The position numbers and the translations under genes were made by a program. DNA of 42,892 nt from an uncultured Muribaculaceae bacterium (GTDB lineage: Bacteria > Bacteroidota > Bacteroidia > Bacteroidales > Muribaculaceae): assembly GCA_910584525.1 (NCBI GenBank), contig CAJUAT010000016.1, forward strand, positions 1-42,892, given 5' to 3'. This document shows, piece after piece, positions 25,654 through 34,319 of this stretch. The notes below the pieces were generated by a model that was not told the origin of the DNA, did no database searches, and saw only the letters and a list, made by a program, of their open reading frames with translations. Positions within the stretch are counted from its first letter, which is position 1; each line of letters begins with the position of its first letter.

Positions 25654-26991
25654 ATGGACACTCAAGACATATACGATATCAGCGATGCGTCGACCTTCCA
25701 CAGCGAGGACAACGGCGACGACATCATCAAGGTAATAGGCGTTGGCGGCGGCGGCGGCAATGCCGTGAACTATATGTACCAGCAGAAGATACCGCACATA
25801 CAGTTTGTGGTATGCAACACCGACAAGCAGGCTCTGGAGCGCTCGCCGGTACCCAACCAGCTGCTTCTGGGCTTCGAGATCACTCACGGCCTCGGGGCCG
25901 GCAACAAGCCCGAAGTGGGCCGCAAATGCGCCGAGGCAAGCGTGGAGGATATCAAAGCCCTCTTCAACGACAACACGGAGATGGTGTTCATCACCGCCAC
26001 GATGGGCGGCGGTACCGGTACCGGCGCTGCTCCCGTAGTGGCCCGCGTAGCCAAAGAAGCCGACATCCTTACAATCGGAATTGTTACCGTACCTTTCTAT
26101 TTCGAAGGCGAGAAGAAAATCCTCAAGGCTCTCGAAGGCGCCAAAGAGCTCAAGAAACACGTGGACGCGCTGCTGATCATCAACAACGAGAACCTCATAG
26201 AGCTATACAGCGACCTCAATTTCTTCAACGCCTTCAACAAGGCCGACGATACGCTGGCAAACGCCGCCAGGTCAATCTCCGAGATAATCTCCGAATCGTG
26301 CTACATCAATGTGGACTTCCAGGATGTGAAGACCACGCTGAAGGATTCCGGGTCGGCAATCATAGCCACGGCCATAGGCGAAGGGGAGCACCGGATAACC
26401 AACGCCATAAAGAACGCGCTCCACTCCCCTCTTCTGAAAGCCCACGACATAAACACCTCCAAGCGTCTGCTGCTTAAGTTCATGTGCTCGCGCGACAGCA
26501 AGAACCCCATACGCGCCGAGGAAATAGCGGAAATCACCAGCTTTACCTCCAAACTCTCGGGCATCGACGTGAAATGGGGTATCGGCGACGACCCGTCGTT
26601 GGGCGACAAGGTGAAGATCACCGTGCTCGCATCCGGATTCGATGTCACGATATCGGAAGGCGACCAGAAGAAGACGATAGTCATCGAGAACGACAAACCA
26701 CAACGCGCCGAAGCCTCCCAGAAACAGAAAGAGGAACAGAAAGAGATAGCCCAGGTATACGGCGTGGAGAAAGTGAAGCAGCAGCAGCAGCTCGCCGCCA
26801 AGCTCAAATATGCCGTGCTGAAACCCTCGCAGTTCGACGACCATGAGGTGATCGCCCTCCTCGAAAGAGTGCCTATACACAAGCGGCCGGCCCACTTCAA
26901 CGACGACCTCAACAATCTCTCCAATGTGCCGGCTCCCGACAAGACAAGGAAAAACGATGACGCCGCCAAATCCGACATCATCTCTTTCTGA
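25654..26991 (+). CDS. ftsZ: Cell division GTPase FtsZ
   Basis: FtsZ polymerises into the Z ring. The 445-residue protein has IKVIGVGGGGGNAVNYM, the tubulin signature MGGGTGTGAAPVVARVAK (about 117-134), and NAFNKADDTLANAARSISE in the GTPase domain. The C-terminal domain continues to about residue 335. A Gln/Glu/Lys-rich linker (about 345-385) leads to a tail ending AAKSDIISF. Bacteroidetes FtsZ tails are divergent, so the FtsA-binding peptide is not obvious here. It is the last gene of the dcw cluster; the next gene starts 70 bp later. Confidence 0.98.
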   Translation: MDTQDIYDISDASTFHSEDNGDDIIKVIGVGGGGGNAVNYMYQQKIPHIQFVVCNTDKQALERSPVPNQLLLGFEITHGLGAGNKPEVGRKCAEASVEDIKALFNDNTEMVFITATMGGGTGTGAAPVVARVAKEADILTIGIVTVPFYFEGEKKILKALEGAKELKKHVDALLIINNENLIELYSDLNFFNAFNKADDTLANAARSISEIISESCYINVDFQDVKTTLKDSGSAIIATAIGEGEHRITNAIKNALHSPLLKAHDINTSKRLLLKFMCSRDSKNPIRAEEIAEITSFTSKLSGIDVKWGIGDDPSLGDKVKITVLASGFDVTISEGDQKKTIVIENDKPQRAEASQKQKEEQKEIAQVYGVEKVKQQQQLAAKLKYAVLKPSQFDDHEVIALLERVPIHKRPAHFNDDLNNLSNVPAPDKTRKNDDAAKSDIISF

Positions 26992-27061
26992 GCGCCAAGA
27001 ACCAACGTCTATAACAACATAACACACTACACAAGAGACATCCGGAGGTCATCACGACCGC

Positions 27062-28693
27062 ATGAATATGGAAAATACTTTTACAATGGTAGCCAAGACC
27101 TTCAAGGGTCTGGAACCGGTATTGCGCGACGAGCTGTTGAGCCTTGAGGCTCAAAACGTTGAGATGGGCAACCGCATGGTCAGTTTCGAGGGAAACCTCG
27201 AGCTGATGTACCGTGCCAATCTGAGTCTGCGCACGGCGCTGCGTATTCTCAAGCCGATAGAGAAATTCACCGCCCGCGACACCGACGAGCTCTACGATAT
27301 AGTACGCGATATAGAATGGGAGAAATACATGAGTGCCGACTCCACATTCGCCATCGACGCCACCGTCAACAGCAGCGAGTTCACCCATTCGCGGTTCGTG
27401 ACCTACCGTGTCAAGGATGGTATCGTCGACCATTTCCGCGACCTTGAGGGGGATCGCCCTTCCATACGTGTCAGCGGTTATGACTTCCTTTTCAACGTAC
27501 ACATCGACGGCGAGCGCGTCACCATCTCCCTCGACTCGAGCGGCGAGCCTCTGAGCAAGCGCGGTTATCGCGAAGAGTCGACTGAGGCACCCATCAATGA
27601 AGTGCTGGCCGCCGGAATTATCATGACCACCGGCTGGCGCGGCGACTCCAACTTCATCGACCCCATGTGCGGCAGCGGAACGTTCCTCATCGAAGCTGCC
27701 CTGATTGCCGCAAACATCAATCCCGGTATCTACCGCAAAGGATTCGCCTTTGAGAAATGGCCCGACTTCGACAATGAGCTCTTCGAGGAGCTATACAACG
27801 ACGACAGCGCCGAGCGGCCTTTTGACTTCAAGATATATGGCGGCGACATCGACGCCGAAGCTGTGGCCGTGGCGCGTAAAAATATCAAAAACGCCCAGGT
27901 CGACGATATGGTGGAGATCTCATGCCGACCCATGGCCGACTGGGTCGACAATCCCGAGCCCGGTTGCCTCGTGATGAACCCTCCTTACGGCCACCGCCTC
28001 AAACAGGAGGACCTTACGGAAATGTTCCGCAACATCGGCAACTGTCTCAAACGCAATTTCCCCGGCTGGAACGCCTGGATTATCGGCCCCGACATCGAGG
28101 ACTTCGACAACATAGGTCTCAAACCGTCGATGAAGATACCCCTGCTCAACGGGTCGCTGGAATGCTCTCTGCGGGAATATGTGCTCTTCGACGGCTATTA
28201 CAACGACTTCCGAGCCAAGGGAGGCACAGTGAAAGGCTTCGACGACGACTATCGCGCCAAGGAGCCCAAGAAGATGCGCCGTATCTCCGAGGATGAATGG
28301 AAATCGGAAACGCGCAAGTTCGGCGACCATAAGCCCAAGGGGAAGCCCTATGAAAAGCACGACAACAAGTCGGCCGACAAACGCGACAAGAAACCATACG
28401 AGAAACGTGAAGGGAAGCCTTTCAACAAACGTGACGGTAAACCTTTCGAGAAGCGGGAAGGGAAGCCTTTCAACAAGCGCGACGGCAAACCCTTCGAGAA
28501 ACGCGAAGGGAAGCCTTTCAACAAGCGCGACGGCAAACCATTCGAGAAACGTGACGGCAAGCCTTTCCGAAAACCTGACACCGGCATTCGCGAGATTACC
28601 GACAATGGTCCCAAGATAAGCCGCAGCAAGGAAACGGTGGTAAACTCCGTGTACATGCGCAGCCGTAAGTCGAAGGCGCAGGAAGAGGACTGA
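27062..28693 (+). CDS. THUMP-domain rRNA methyltransferase (RlmL-like) with repetitive basic tail
   Basis: This 543-residue protein combines an N-terminal THUMP RNA-binding region (about 1-160, FTMVAKTFKGLEPVLRDELL) with a class I SAM-dependent methyltransferase fold. DPMCGSGTFLIEAAL (about 200-214) binds SAM, and NPPYG (about 305-309) is the N2-guanine/amino-methyltransferase catalytic motif. This is the RlmL/YpsC family, which modifies 23S rRNA guanine. After residue about 400 the protein becomes strongly basic and low in complexity, with seven 8-residue units of the form GKPFNKRD or GKPFEKRE. Such Lys/Arg tails probably add RNA affinity. The exact target base cannot be read from sequence. 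A second ATG lies at 27068. Confidence 0.93.
   Translation: MNMENTFTMVAKTFKGLEPVLRDELLSLEAQNVEMGNRMVSFEGNLELMYRANLSLRTALRILKPIEKFTARDTDELYDIVRDIEWEKYMSADSTFAIDATVNSSEFTHSRFVTYRVKDGIVDHFRDLEGDRPSIRVSGYDFLFNVHIDGERVTISLDSSGEPLSKRGYREESTEAPINEVLAAGIIMTTGWRGDSNFIDPMCGSGTFLIEAALIAANINPGIYRKGFAFEKWPDFDNELFEELYNDDSAERPFDFKIYGGDIDAEAVAVARKNIKNAQVDDMVEISCRPMADWVDNPEPGCLVMNPPYGHRLKQEDLTEMFRNIGNCLKRNFPGWNAWIIGPDIEDFDNIGLKPSMKIPLLNGSLECSLREYVLFDGYYNDFRAKGGTVKGFDDDYRAKEPKKMRRISEDEWKSETRKFGDHKPKGKPYEKHDNKSADKRDKKPYEKREGKPFNKRDGKPFEKREGKPFNKRDGKPFEKREGKPFNKRDGKPFEKRDGKPFRKPDTGIREITDNGPKISRSKETVVNSVYMRSRKSKAQEED
28412..28579. repeat. 24-bp tandem repeat in the methyltransferase tail
   Basis: Seven 24-bp units run from 28412 to 28579, encoding alternating GKPFNKRD and GKPFEKRE, so the higher-order period is 48 bp. 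Copies differ mainly at third codon positions, except the last, which is degenerate (GKPFRKPD). Units preserve frame, so gain or loss of copies would change tail length only. Confidence 0.95.
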
Positions 28694-28711
28694 TAGGAGA
28701 AAAGGATTGAG

Positions 28712-29674
28712 ATGAAGCAGGCTATGGGCAAAGGGGGAGTCGCGCTGGTCATGGTTCTGGCCGTGGCCATGAGCGTGCTCGCATTCCTCACCGAAGTTCC
28801 GGCGCCACCTGTGGGCGATGCCGGAATATGTCTCCCCTCGCCCAGCCAGTGGAATCTCCTTCCATTCATATCCTGGGTGCTTAACCTCGCGCTCCTTCTC
28901 GGCACCACCGCCGGTATCTACCTCTTCAACAAGCAATTCTCGGTGGTGCCTGGCCCCTCGGCGATTCTTGCCCCCATATTTCTGCTGATGACTGTCTCCA
29001 TCCCATGGATAGGAGGCACGCTCACCGGCTCAGCAATCCTTACCCCCGTGGCCCTCTCCATGCTCTCGATACTTTGCTCGGCGTATGGATCCCGTAACGC
29101 ATCACAGGAGGTCTTTCTGGTAGCCACTCTCCTCTCCTTCGGCTCCATGATCCAGTATGCCTTCGTGTTCATGATAGTCCCGGCCATAGTGATTGCCGCT
29201 TTGTTCAAGTGCCTTCGCATACGCGAGATTCTCGCCATGCTGCTGGGCCTTATGGCACCTTACTGGATTGTGCTCGGTCTCGGTCTGGTCTCCCCCGACA
29301 GTCTGAGGCTCCCAGCCCTGTCGTACATCTTCGACAGCGTGGCCTCCAAGGAGTCGCTATTCATATGTATGCTCAATCTGGGGTTCTCGGCCGTGATAGC
29401 CATGATTCTCGCCCTGTATAACGGCATAAAGCTCTATGCCGGCAACACGCGGCGCCGGCTCTTCAACCTCGCCATATGTTTCACCGGCCTGTTCGCCGTG
29501 GCGGGAATGATTGTGGATTTCAACAATTTCTCTGCATATGTGGTGACGTTCTATCTTACAGCGGCCTTCCAGCTCGCCGACATGTTCGCTTTATGGAATA
29601 TCCGCCGTCAATGGATATGGGCTCTGATCATTTGCTGTGTATATGTAGGATTTTTCTCCGCATCGCTATTCTGA
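28712..29674 (+). CDS. Hypothetical polytopic membrane protein
   Basis: This 320-residue protein is hydrophobic almost throughout, with about 8-10 predicted membrane helices and short charged loops (KCLRIREI, NTRRRLF, NIRRQWIW). I do not recognise a transport or catalytic motif; it resembles uncharacterised Bacteroidetes membrane proteins. It begins 18 nt after the methyltransferase stop and ends 2 nt before pdxB, so it is probably cotranscribed with both. A second ATG at 28724 would remove four residues. Confidence 0.8.
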   Translation: MKQAMGKGGVALVMVLAVAMSVLAFLTEVPAPPVGDAGICLPSPSQWNLLPFISWVLNLALLLGTTAGIYLFNKQFSVVPGPSAILAPIFLLMTVSIPWIGGTLTGSAILTPVALSMLSILCSAYGSRNASQEVFLVATLLSFGSMIQYAFVFMIVPAIVIAALFKCLRIREILAMLLGLMAPYWIVLGLGLVSPDSLRLPALSYIFDSVASKESLFICMLNLGFSAVIAMILALYNGIKLYAGNTRRRLFNLAICFTGLFAVAGMIVDFNNFSAYVVTFYLTAAFQLADMFALWNIRRQWIWALIICCVYVGFFSASLF

Positions 29675-29676
29675 CA

Positions 29677-30693
29677 ATGAAGATAATCGCAGACGACAAC
29701 ATACCCTTTCTTCGTGGACGCCTTGAAGGGATAGCCGACGTGACATACGTCGACCAGTTCGGTTTCGACAGGGATACAGTTCGAGATGCCGACGCGCTGC
29801 TGATACGCACTCGTACGCGTTGCGACAGCCGACTGCTCGAAGGCACGAAAGTGAGGATGGTGGCCACGGCCACCATCGGTACCGACCAGATTGACATCCC
29901 TTGGTGCGAGAGCCATGGCATAGAGGTTCACTCTTCGCCGGGGTGCAATGCTCCCGGGGTGGCGCAGTATGTATGGTCGGCATTGCTGCGTCTTGGCTTC
30001 GACCCGGCGGCTGGAGAGCGCCTCGGCGTGGTGGGCTGCGGCAACATAGGGAGCATCGTCAAGGCCTGGGCACGACATCTCGGCGCTGAAGTATGGGTGT
30101 CGGACCCTCCCAAAGAGCGGGCCGGAATCACCGACGACTATCACCCGCTCGAGGACATTCTCCGTGAATGCCGGGCTGTAACCTTCCATACTCCGCTCGT
30201 GAGCGAAGGTCCCGACGCCACTTTTCATCTTGTGGGCAAGAAGGAGCTTGAGCTTCTTGACAGCAGCAATATACTGGTGAACGCCTCGCGGGGGCCGGTG
30301 GTCGACAACCGGGCGCTTCTCGAACGGCTGCGCCGAGGAAACGCTCCACGCACTGCCATAGATGTATGGGAGAATGAACCTGCTCTCGACAAAGAGCTCC
30401 TGTCATTGACAGATTACGGCACTTTCCATATCGCCGGCTACTCGCTGGAAGGGAAGCAGCGAGCCACAAGGATGATTCTGGAGGCCGTTGAGAAGACCTT
30501 CGGCGTCGAGGTCGACAAATCGGGCCTCGAACCGGCCTTCTCTCTCGGTGACGCACCTCTCCCCTCCGCCGCCCGCATCCTTGACAGCTACGACCCCGGA
30601 GTCGACTCCGAGGCTTTAAAGATGGCGCCCGATGATTTCGACATCCTGCGCCGAAACTACAATTACCGTCACGAAACGCCAAGAATGCTCTAA
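29677..30693 (+). CDS. pdxB: Erythronate-4-phosphate dehydrogenase PdxB
   Basis: PdxB oxidises 4-phosphoerythronate in the DXP-dependent pathway to pyridoxal 5'-phosphate (vitamin B6). The 338-residue protein begins MKIIADDNIPFLRG, as usual for PdxB. It has the NAD fold VVGCGNIGSIV (Gly120, Gly122, Gly125) and the D-2-hydroxyacid dehydrogenase residues in VNASRGPVVDN, AIDVWENEP (Glu) and FHIAGYSLEGK (His), which is the PdxB form of the last motif. The C-terminal dimerisation region is present. The start at 29677 lies 2 nt after the previous stop; the open frame upstream overlaps that gene and is not used. Confidence 0.96.
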   Translation: MKIIADDNIPFLRGRLEGIADVTYVDQFGFDRDTVRDADALLIRTRTRCDSRLLEGTKVRMVATATIGTDQIDIPWCESHGIEVHSSPGCNAPGVAQYVWSALLRLGFDPAAGERLGVVGCGNIGSIVKAWARHLGAEVWVSDPPKERAGITDDYHPLEDILRECRAVTFHTPLVSEGPDATFHLVGKKELELLDSSNILVNASRGPVVDNRALLERLRRGNAPRTAIDVWENEPALDKELLSLTDYGTFHIAGYSLEGKQRATRMILEAVEKTFGVEVDKSGLEPAFSLGDAPLPSAARILDSYDPGVDSEALKMAPDDFDILRRNYNYRHETPRML

Positions 30694-30694
30694 G

Positions 30695-31390
30695 ATGAAT
30701 TTTACCAAAAGATATTACGCCGTGTTCAAGGGGCGTCATCCCGGGGTTTACGACGACTTCAACGACGCCATGGAGCAGGTGGATGGCTATGAGGGCGCCG
30801 TTTTCAAGAGTTATGCAAGTCCGGAGGAAGCTGCTGAAGCCTACCGCCGCGGCGCAGTGCGCGAATCGGCTTCCGAACTCGGCAACCTGCTGCTTAACGC
30901 CTCCCGACATAAAGACCACTCCCCCAAGGAGGGCCGACGCGCCGGAAAACCCGGCGAAACTGACTACTTCACATTTCCCGAAATAGACCTCCGGGGATGG
31001 GCTGTCGACGCATCCTGTCTCGGCAATCCTGGAGTCCTCGAATACAGGGGCGTCGAACTGATGACCGGCAAGGAATTATTCCGCATAGGGCCTTTCCCCA
31101 AAGGAACCAACAACATAGGGGAGTTTCTGGCCATCGTACACGCGCTGGCGCTTATGGCCCGCAATGGCGAGACCCATACCGTCTACAGCGACTCGGTATC
31201 GGGCATGGCATGGGTCAGAAACCGCAGGATAAAGACACAGCTTCCGCGCAATGCGGAGACCGAACAGCTCTTCAGGATGGTGGAACGCGCCATGGCATGG
31301 CTCAACACTCACCGGTATGATGCCAAAATCCTGAAATGGGACACCGACCGCTGGGGCGAGATTCCGGCCGACTTCGGCCGCAAGTCTTAG
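30695..31390 (+). CDS. Ribonuclease H1 with N-terminal hybrid-binding domain
   Basis: This enzyme degrades RNA in RNA-DNA hybrids. The 231-residue protein has an RNase H1 hybrid-binding domain at about 5-50 (KRYYAVFKGRHPGVYDDF...VFKSYASPEEA). A linker follows, then the RNase H fold from about 100: Asp105 (AVDASCLGNPG), Glu143 (NIGEFLAI) and Asp166 (VYSDS) match the catalytic carboxylates. The C-terminus WGEIPADFGRK is typical of the Bacteroidetes branch and probably supplies the fourth Asp. It starts at 30695, one base after the pdxB stop, so translation is likely coupled. Confidence 0.92.
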   Translation: MNFTKRYYAVFKGRHPGVYDDFNDAMEQVDGYEGAVFKSYASPEEAAEAYRRGAVRESASELGNLLLNASRHKDHSPKEGRRAGKPGETDYFTFPEIDLRGWAVDASCLGNPGVLEYRGVELMTGKELFRIGPFPKGTNNIGEFLAIVHALALMARNGETHTVYSDSVSGMAWVRNRRIKTQLPRNAETEQLFRMVERAMAWLNTHRYDAKILKWDTDRWGEIPADFGRKS

Positions 31391-31420
31391 AAGATTTTCC
31401 CATTACTCTAATCAAAACGA

Positions 31421-32329
31421 ATGCTTTCCAAGGAGGAACTGCGAATGCGGTTGCAGCGCGGCGGCGCGGTGGCGGTGGGATTCGCCGAGGCCGGGAGAGT
31501 CCCCGCGGAAGTTGACCGTCAATATAGCGAATGGCTTGGCAAAGGGTACCATTACGGCATGACATGGATGGAACGCCACCGGGAGCTTCGCCGCGACCCG
31601 GAGAATGTGCTTCCGGGAGTAAAGACCGTCATAAGCATAGCCTATCCCTATTCGCCCGGTGTCGGCAAAGGTCTCAGAGCCCCTTACGTGGCACGTTACG
31701 CTTACAGCGAGGACTATCATCTCTCGGTGAGGGAGATGGTGTCTGAAGCCCTCGGAGAGCCTTGCGGATACCAGTGGCGCATATGCATAGACTCGGCTCC
31801 CCTGCCCGAACGATTCTGGGCCGTAAAGGCCGGAATCGGTTTCATAGGCGACAACGGAGCCTTCATAGTCCCCGGAATCGGCCCCGAAGTGGTCCTCGCA
31901 GAAATCCTTACCACAGCCGATTATCCTCCCGACTCTCCCCTATCCATGGAATGCCTTCATTGCGGCCGCTGTCTGGGCGCCTGTCCTTCGGGAGCCTTGT
32001 GTGCCGATGCAACCATTGACTGCCGGCGCTGCATATCATATCTCACCATAGAGCATCGCGGCCCGTGGACCGACCCGGCGGCCATAGAGGCCATGAATAC
32101 CCCTCGCGGACGCGACACGCTCTTCGGCTGCGACTGCTGCCTCGCGGTATGTCCTTTATGCGACGGCAGCACTCTCTCCGCCCTTCCTCCGGCTGACGTG
32201 CCGCCCCTGCCGCTACCCTCCTCCGAACGTCTCCTCGGGAAGCTTTACCCTAGGTCTCCCCTCCTACGTGCCCGCCGCAAAGGTCTCCTCCGAAATCTGC
32301 GACTCGATACCGACGACTCCGCAATGTAA
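31421..32329 (+). CDS. queG: Epoxyqueuosine reductase QueG
   Basis: QueG carries out the last step of queuosine synthesis in tRNA, reducing epoxyqueuosine with cobalamin and two [4Fe-4S] clusters. The 302-residue protein has GYHYGMTWMERHRELRRDP and GVKTVISIAYPYSPG in the N-terminal cobalamin-binding part, and the ferredoxin-like cysteines Cys178, Cys181, Cys184 and Cys188 (CLHCGRCLGACPSGAL). A second group lies in DCRRCISYLTIEHRG and FGCDCCLAVCPLCD. It is slightly shorter than many homologues and lacks the C-terminal HEAT-like repeats found in some. Confidence 0.95.
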   Translation: MLSKEELRMRLQRGGAVAVGFAEAGRVPAEVDRQYSEWLGKGYHYGMTWMERHRELRRDPENVLPGVKTVISIAYPYSPGVGKGLRAPYVARYAYSEDYHLSVREMVSEALGEPCGYQWRICIDSAPLPERFWAVKAGIGFIGDNGAFIVPGIGPEVVLAEILTTADYPPDSPLSMECLHCGRCLGACPSGALCADATIDCRRCISYLTIEHRGPWTDPAAIEAMNTPRGRDTLFGCDCCLAVCPLCDGSTLSALPPADVPPLPLPSSERLLGKLYPRSPLLRARRKGLLRNLRLDTDDSAM

Positions 32330-32418
32330 CATCCTGGAATCCTTATCTGTCAACCTAAGCGCAAACATACAGCTCATTCTTTTGTTTCTATTATTGTAAC
32401 CAAAGAAAGGACTGAATT

Positions 32419-32772
32419 ATGAAAGAGCTGTATATCGTAAGCTTCGGCGGCTCCGACAGTTACCGGTGCTATTATGACGGCCACATCGACCGTGTTTCCG
32501 AGGACATCCACGACTATCTTCGCGAGAAATTCCCCTCTCTCTCCAATCTGAGCTACTTCTCTGAGGCGAGCATATCCAAAGTCACTCCCGGCGAGGAGGT
32601 GCTCTATGAGAATTATCCCATGCTCGACGACAAAAGCGCGCACGAGATCGAGAAGCGTCTGAAACGCGAGGTGCAGACACGCGAGGACGTGAGCCAGCTG
32701 AACAATAACCCCTACGCTGACTCCGACAAAGAGCCCGACCCTAAGAACAACCAGCTTGACAGGCAGGATTGA
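32419..32772 (+). CDS. Hypothetical small acidic protein
   Basis: This 117-residue protein is not recognised. It has no signal peptide or membrane helix. The first 80 residues look folded (MKELYIVSFGGSDSYRCYYD, with a strand-helix pattern), and the last 40 are polar and probably disordered (NNNPYADSDKEPDPKNNQLD). It lies in a same-strand run between queG and rnpA, 89 bp after the former. The coding pattern matches its neighbours, and its start ATG is preceded by an A-rich stretch as in many Bacteroidetes genes, so it is probably real. Confidence 0.75.
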   Translation: MKELYIVSFGGSDSYRCYYDGHIDRVSEDIHDYLREKFPSLSNLSYFSEASISKVTPGEEVLYENYPMLDDKSAHEIEKRLKREVQTREDVSQLNNNPYADSDKEPDPKNNQLDRQD

Positions 32773-32802
32773 TTCTTGGTGCGCGGCGATTTAGCGTTCC
32801 CC

Positions 32803-32834
32803 TTTCGTTATCCGTCGGGAAATTATTAACTTTG
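32803..32834 (+). promoter_or_regulatory. Promoter of rnpA, with -7 element next to the start codon
   Basis: TTTC (32803-32806) and TAACTTTG (32827-32834) are 20 bp apart, a near-perfect Bacteroidetes promoter. Only CAGG separates the -7 element from the ATG at 32839, so transcription is predicted to begin at or within about 2 nt of the start codon, giving a leaderless mRNA. Confidence 0.65.
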
Positions 32835-32838
32835 CAGG

Positions 32839-33300
32839 ATGAATGCAGAGGAAACGGATATTGTCAAGACGGACAGGCCACACGAGCTGCGGTTCCGGAA
32901 AGGTGAGCGCCTGCGGCACCGCACCCTTGTGGAAGGACTTTTCGCCGGGGGCAAGAGCATCTATGAATATCCGTTGCGATGCGTATGGCGCAAGATAAGC
33001 TCCGAGGAGCTGTCGGCCTCGTTCCGCGACGAGGTGCCCGACCGCATAGGCCCTGTGCAGATGATGGTCACGGTGCCAAAGAAGAAGCTGCGCCATGCCG
33101 TCGACAGGGTGCTGATGCGCCGCAGAATACGCGAGGCTTACCGGCTGAACCGTCTGCCGCTTCTAAAGACCGTGGCCGCCGACGACAAGGGTTCCCGTAT
33201 CCTGATGGCCTTCGTATATCTCCACAACGACACACTGCCCTTTGACGAGGTGGCGACAAAAATGCAGGGGATAATGTCCCGGCTCATGAAGAAGTTATGA
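32839..33300 (+). CDS. rnpA: Ribonuclease P protein component RnpA
   Basis: RnpA is the protein cofactor of RNase P, which trims tRNA 5' ends. The 153-residue protein has the family start RFRKGERLRHRTLVEGLF, the beta-strand MMVTVPKKKLRHAV and the signature RVLMRRRIREAYRLNR, which corresponds to the RNA-binding RNR motif. It is somewhat longer than E. coli RnpA because of an internal insert (KISSEELSASFRDEVPDRIG), common in Bacteroidetes. No downstream ATG could replace the start at 32839, although the -7 element lies directly before it. The stop overlaps the yidD start (ATGA). Confidence 0.95.
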   Translation: MNAEETDIVKTDRPHELRFRKGERLRHRTLVEGLFAGGKSIYEYPLRCVWRKISSEELSASFRDEVPDRIGPVQMMVTVPKKKLRHAVDRVLMRRRIREAYRLNRLPLLKTVAADDKGSRILMAFVYLHNDTLPFDEVATKMQGIMSRLMKKL

Positions 33301-33560
33301 ACGTGCGCATCATCATCCGGCATATAGCGCTGCTGCCCGTATACTTCTATCGCGCAGCCATATCGCCGATGCTGCCGCCGTCGTGCCGCTATACTCCCAC
33401 ATGCTCCCGCTATGCCGTGGAGGCCGTGATGACGCACGGCATTATATCCGGAGGCTGGCTGGCTCTGAAAAGGATCATGCGCTGCCACCCGTGGGGTGGC
33501 TCCGGTTATGACCCCGTGCCGCCAAAAGCCGATACCACTTCCGCAAAAAACAAAAGCTGA
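33297..33560 (+). CDS. yidD: Membrane protein insertion efficiency factor YidD
   Basis: YidD is a small membrane-associated protein that assists YidC-dependent insertion. The 87-residue frame has the family core PPSCRYTPTCSRYAVEAVMT with three conserved Cys, HGIISGGWLALKRIMRCHPW and GSGYDPVP. The Cys pattern and Arg-rich amphipathic N-terminus are typical. It overlaps rnpA by 4 nt, the widely conserved rnpA-yidD pairing; yidC is not in this window. Confidence 0.96.
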   Translation: MNVRIIIRHIALLPVYFYRAAISPMLPPSCRYTPTCSRYAVEAVMTHGIISGGWLALKRIMRCHPWGGSGYDPVPPKADTTSAKNKS

Positions 33561-33580
33561 CTGAAACTGAACTATTGCTT

Positions 33581-34216
33581 ATGATTCTTGACATACACAC
33601 CCATCATGCGGCGCCGCAGCCCTTAGGCATCATCGATGTGTCGCAATCCGACCTCGGCACGTTTGTTCCTGCCGACGGTCAGCTCTACAGCGTGGGGATA
33701 CATCCCTGGAACACTGTCGACCCGGTGCCGGAGGAATCATGGAAGCGTGTGGAAGAACTTCTGCGACTCCCTTGTTTCGCGGCAGTAGGCGAGGGGGGAG
33801 TGGACCTCTCGGGGCGTGGAGGAATGCTCTTCCGGCAGCTGCAGGTGTTCAAACGCCTTATAGAACTTTCCGAGTCGCTTGCCAAGCCTCTGATTGTTCA
33901 TTGCGTGAAAGCCGAGGACATCATCTGCGGCCTGATACGCGACCTCCGACCCACGCAGCCATGGATAATACATGGATTCCGCAAGAAACCGGCTACTGCC
34001 CAACAACTCCTCAGAGCCGGATGCTGGCTATCGCTGGGCCCACTTTTCAACCCCGACACCCTCCGCGAGATTCCCGACGACCGTCTGCTTGCAGAAACCG
34101 ACGACTCGTCGCTCGACATTCAGCAGGTGATCCAAAACCTCTCGAACGTCAGAAACAAAGACCTCACGGATATCATCGCCGCCAACGCCGCTTCTGTGAC
34201 ACACTTGAACAATTAA
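33581..34216 (+). CDS. TatD family metal-dependent hydrolase
   Basis: TatD proteins are TIM-barrel metal-dependent DNases or phosphoesterases. The 211-residue protein starts MILDIHTHHAAPQ at the ATG at 33581; an in-frame TTG at 33575 is less likely. The metal ligands are all visible: His6 and His8 (HTH), Glu in AVGEGGVDLSG, His in LIVHCVKA, His in WIIHGFRKK and Asp in LLAETDDSS. It is shorter than E. coli TatD (about 260), as is usual for this Bacteroidetes subgroup. It lies 20 nt after yidD on the same strand. Confidence 0.92.
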   Translation: MILDIHTHHAAPQPLGIIDVSQSDLGTFVPADGQLYSVGIHPWNTVDPVPEESWKRVEELLRLPCFAAVGEGGVDLSGRGGMLFRQLQVFKRLIELSESLAKPLIVHCVKAEDIICGLIRDLRPTQPWIIHGFRKKPATAQQLLRAGCWLSLGPLFNPDTLREIPDDRLLAETDDSSLDIQQVIQNLSNVRNKDLTDIIAANAASVTHLNN

Positions 34217-34230
34217 ACCATTTTTTCCAT

Positions 34231-34268
34231 TTATAATCAGAGACATATATTATAATCAGAGACATATA
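34231..34268. repeat. 19-bp perfect tandem repeat in the intergenic spacer
   Basis: TTATAATCAGAGACATATA is repeated exactly at 34231-34249 and 34250-34268. A degenerate third copy (CAATAATCGGAGATAC) follows to about 34288. It lies in the 103-bp spacer upstream of a small secreted protein gene and may be a multi-copy regulator site or a slippage product. Confidence 0.9.
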
Positions 34269-34319
34269 CGTCAATAATCGGAGATACACACAGGTTACGA
34301 AACATAAAACACCAAGGAT

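Noticed and set aside
24697..26160. A 487-codon minus-strand frame across ftsA and ftsZ
   Set aside because: It spans two well-supported genes on the other strand, including their boundary, and encodes His/Gly-rich low-information sequence typical of shadow frames.
28712..29674. Assignment of the membrane protein to a lipid II flippase (MurJ) or SEDS protein because of the nearby dcw cluster
   Set aside because: It lacks the length and the conserved motifs of either family; position alone is not enough.
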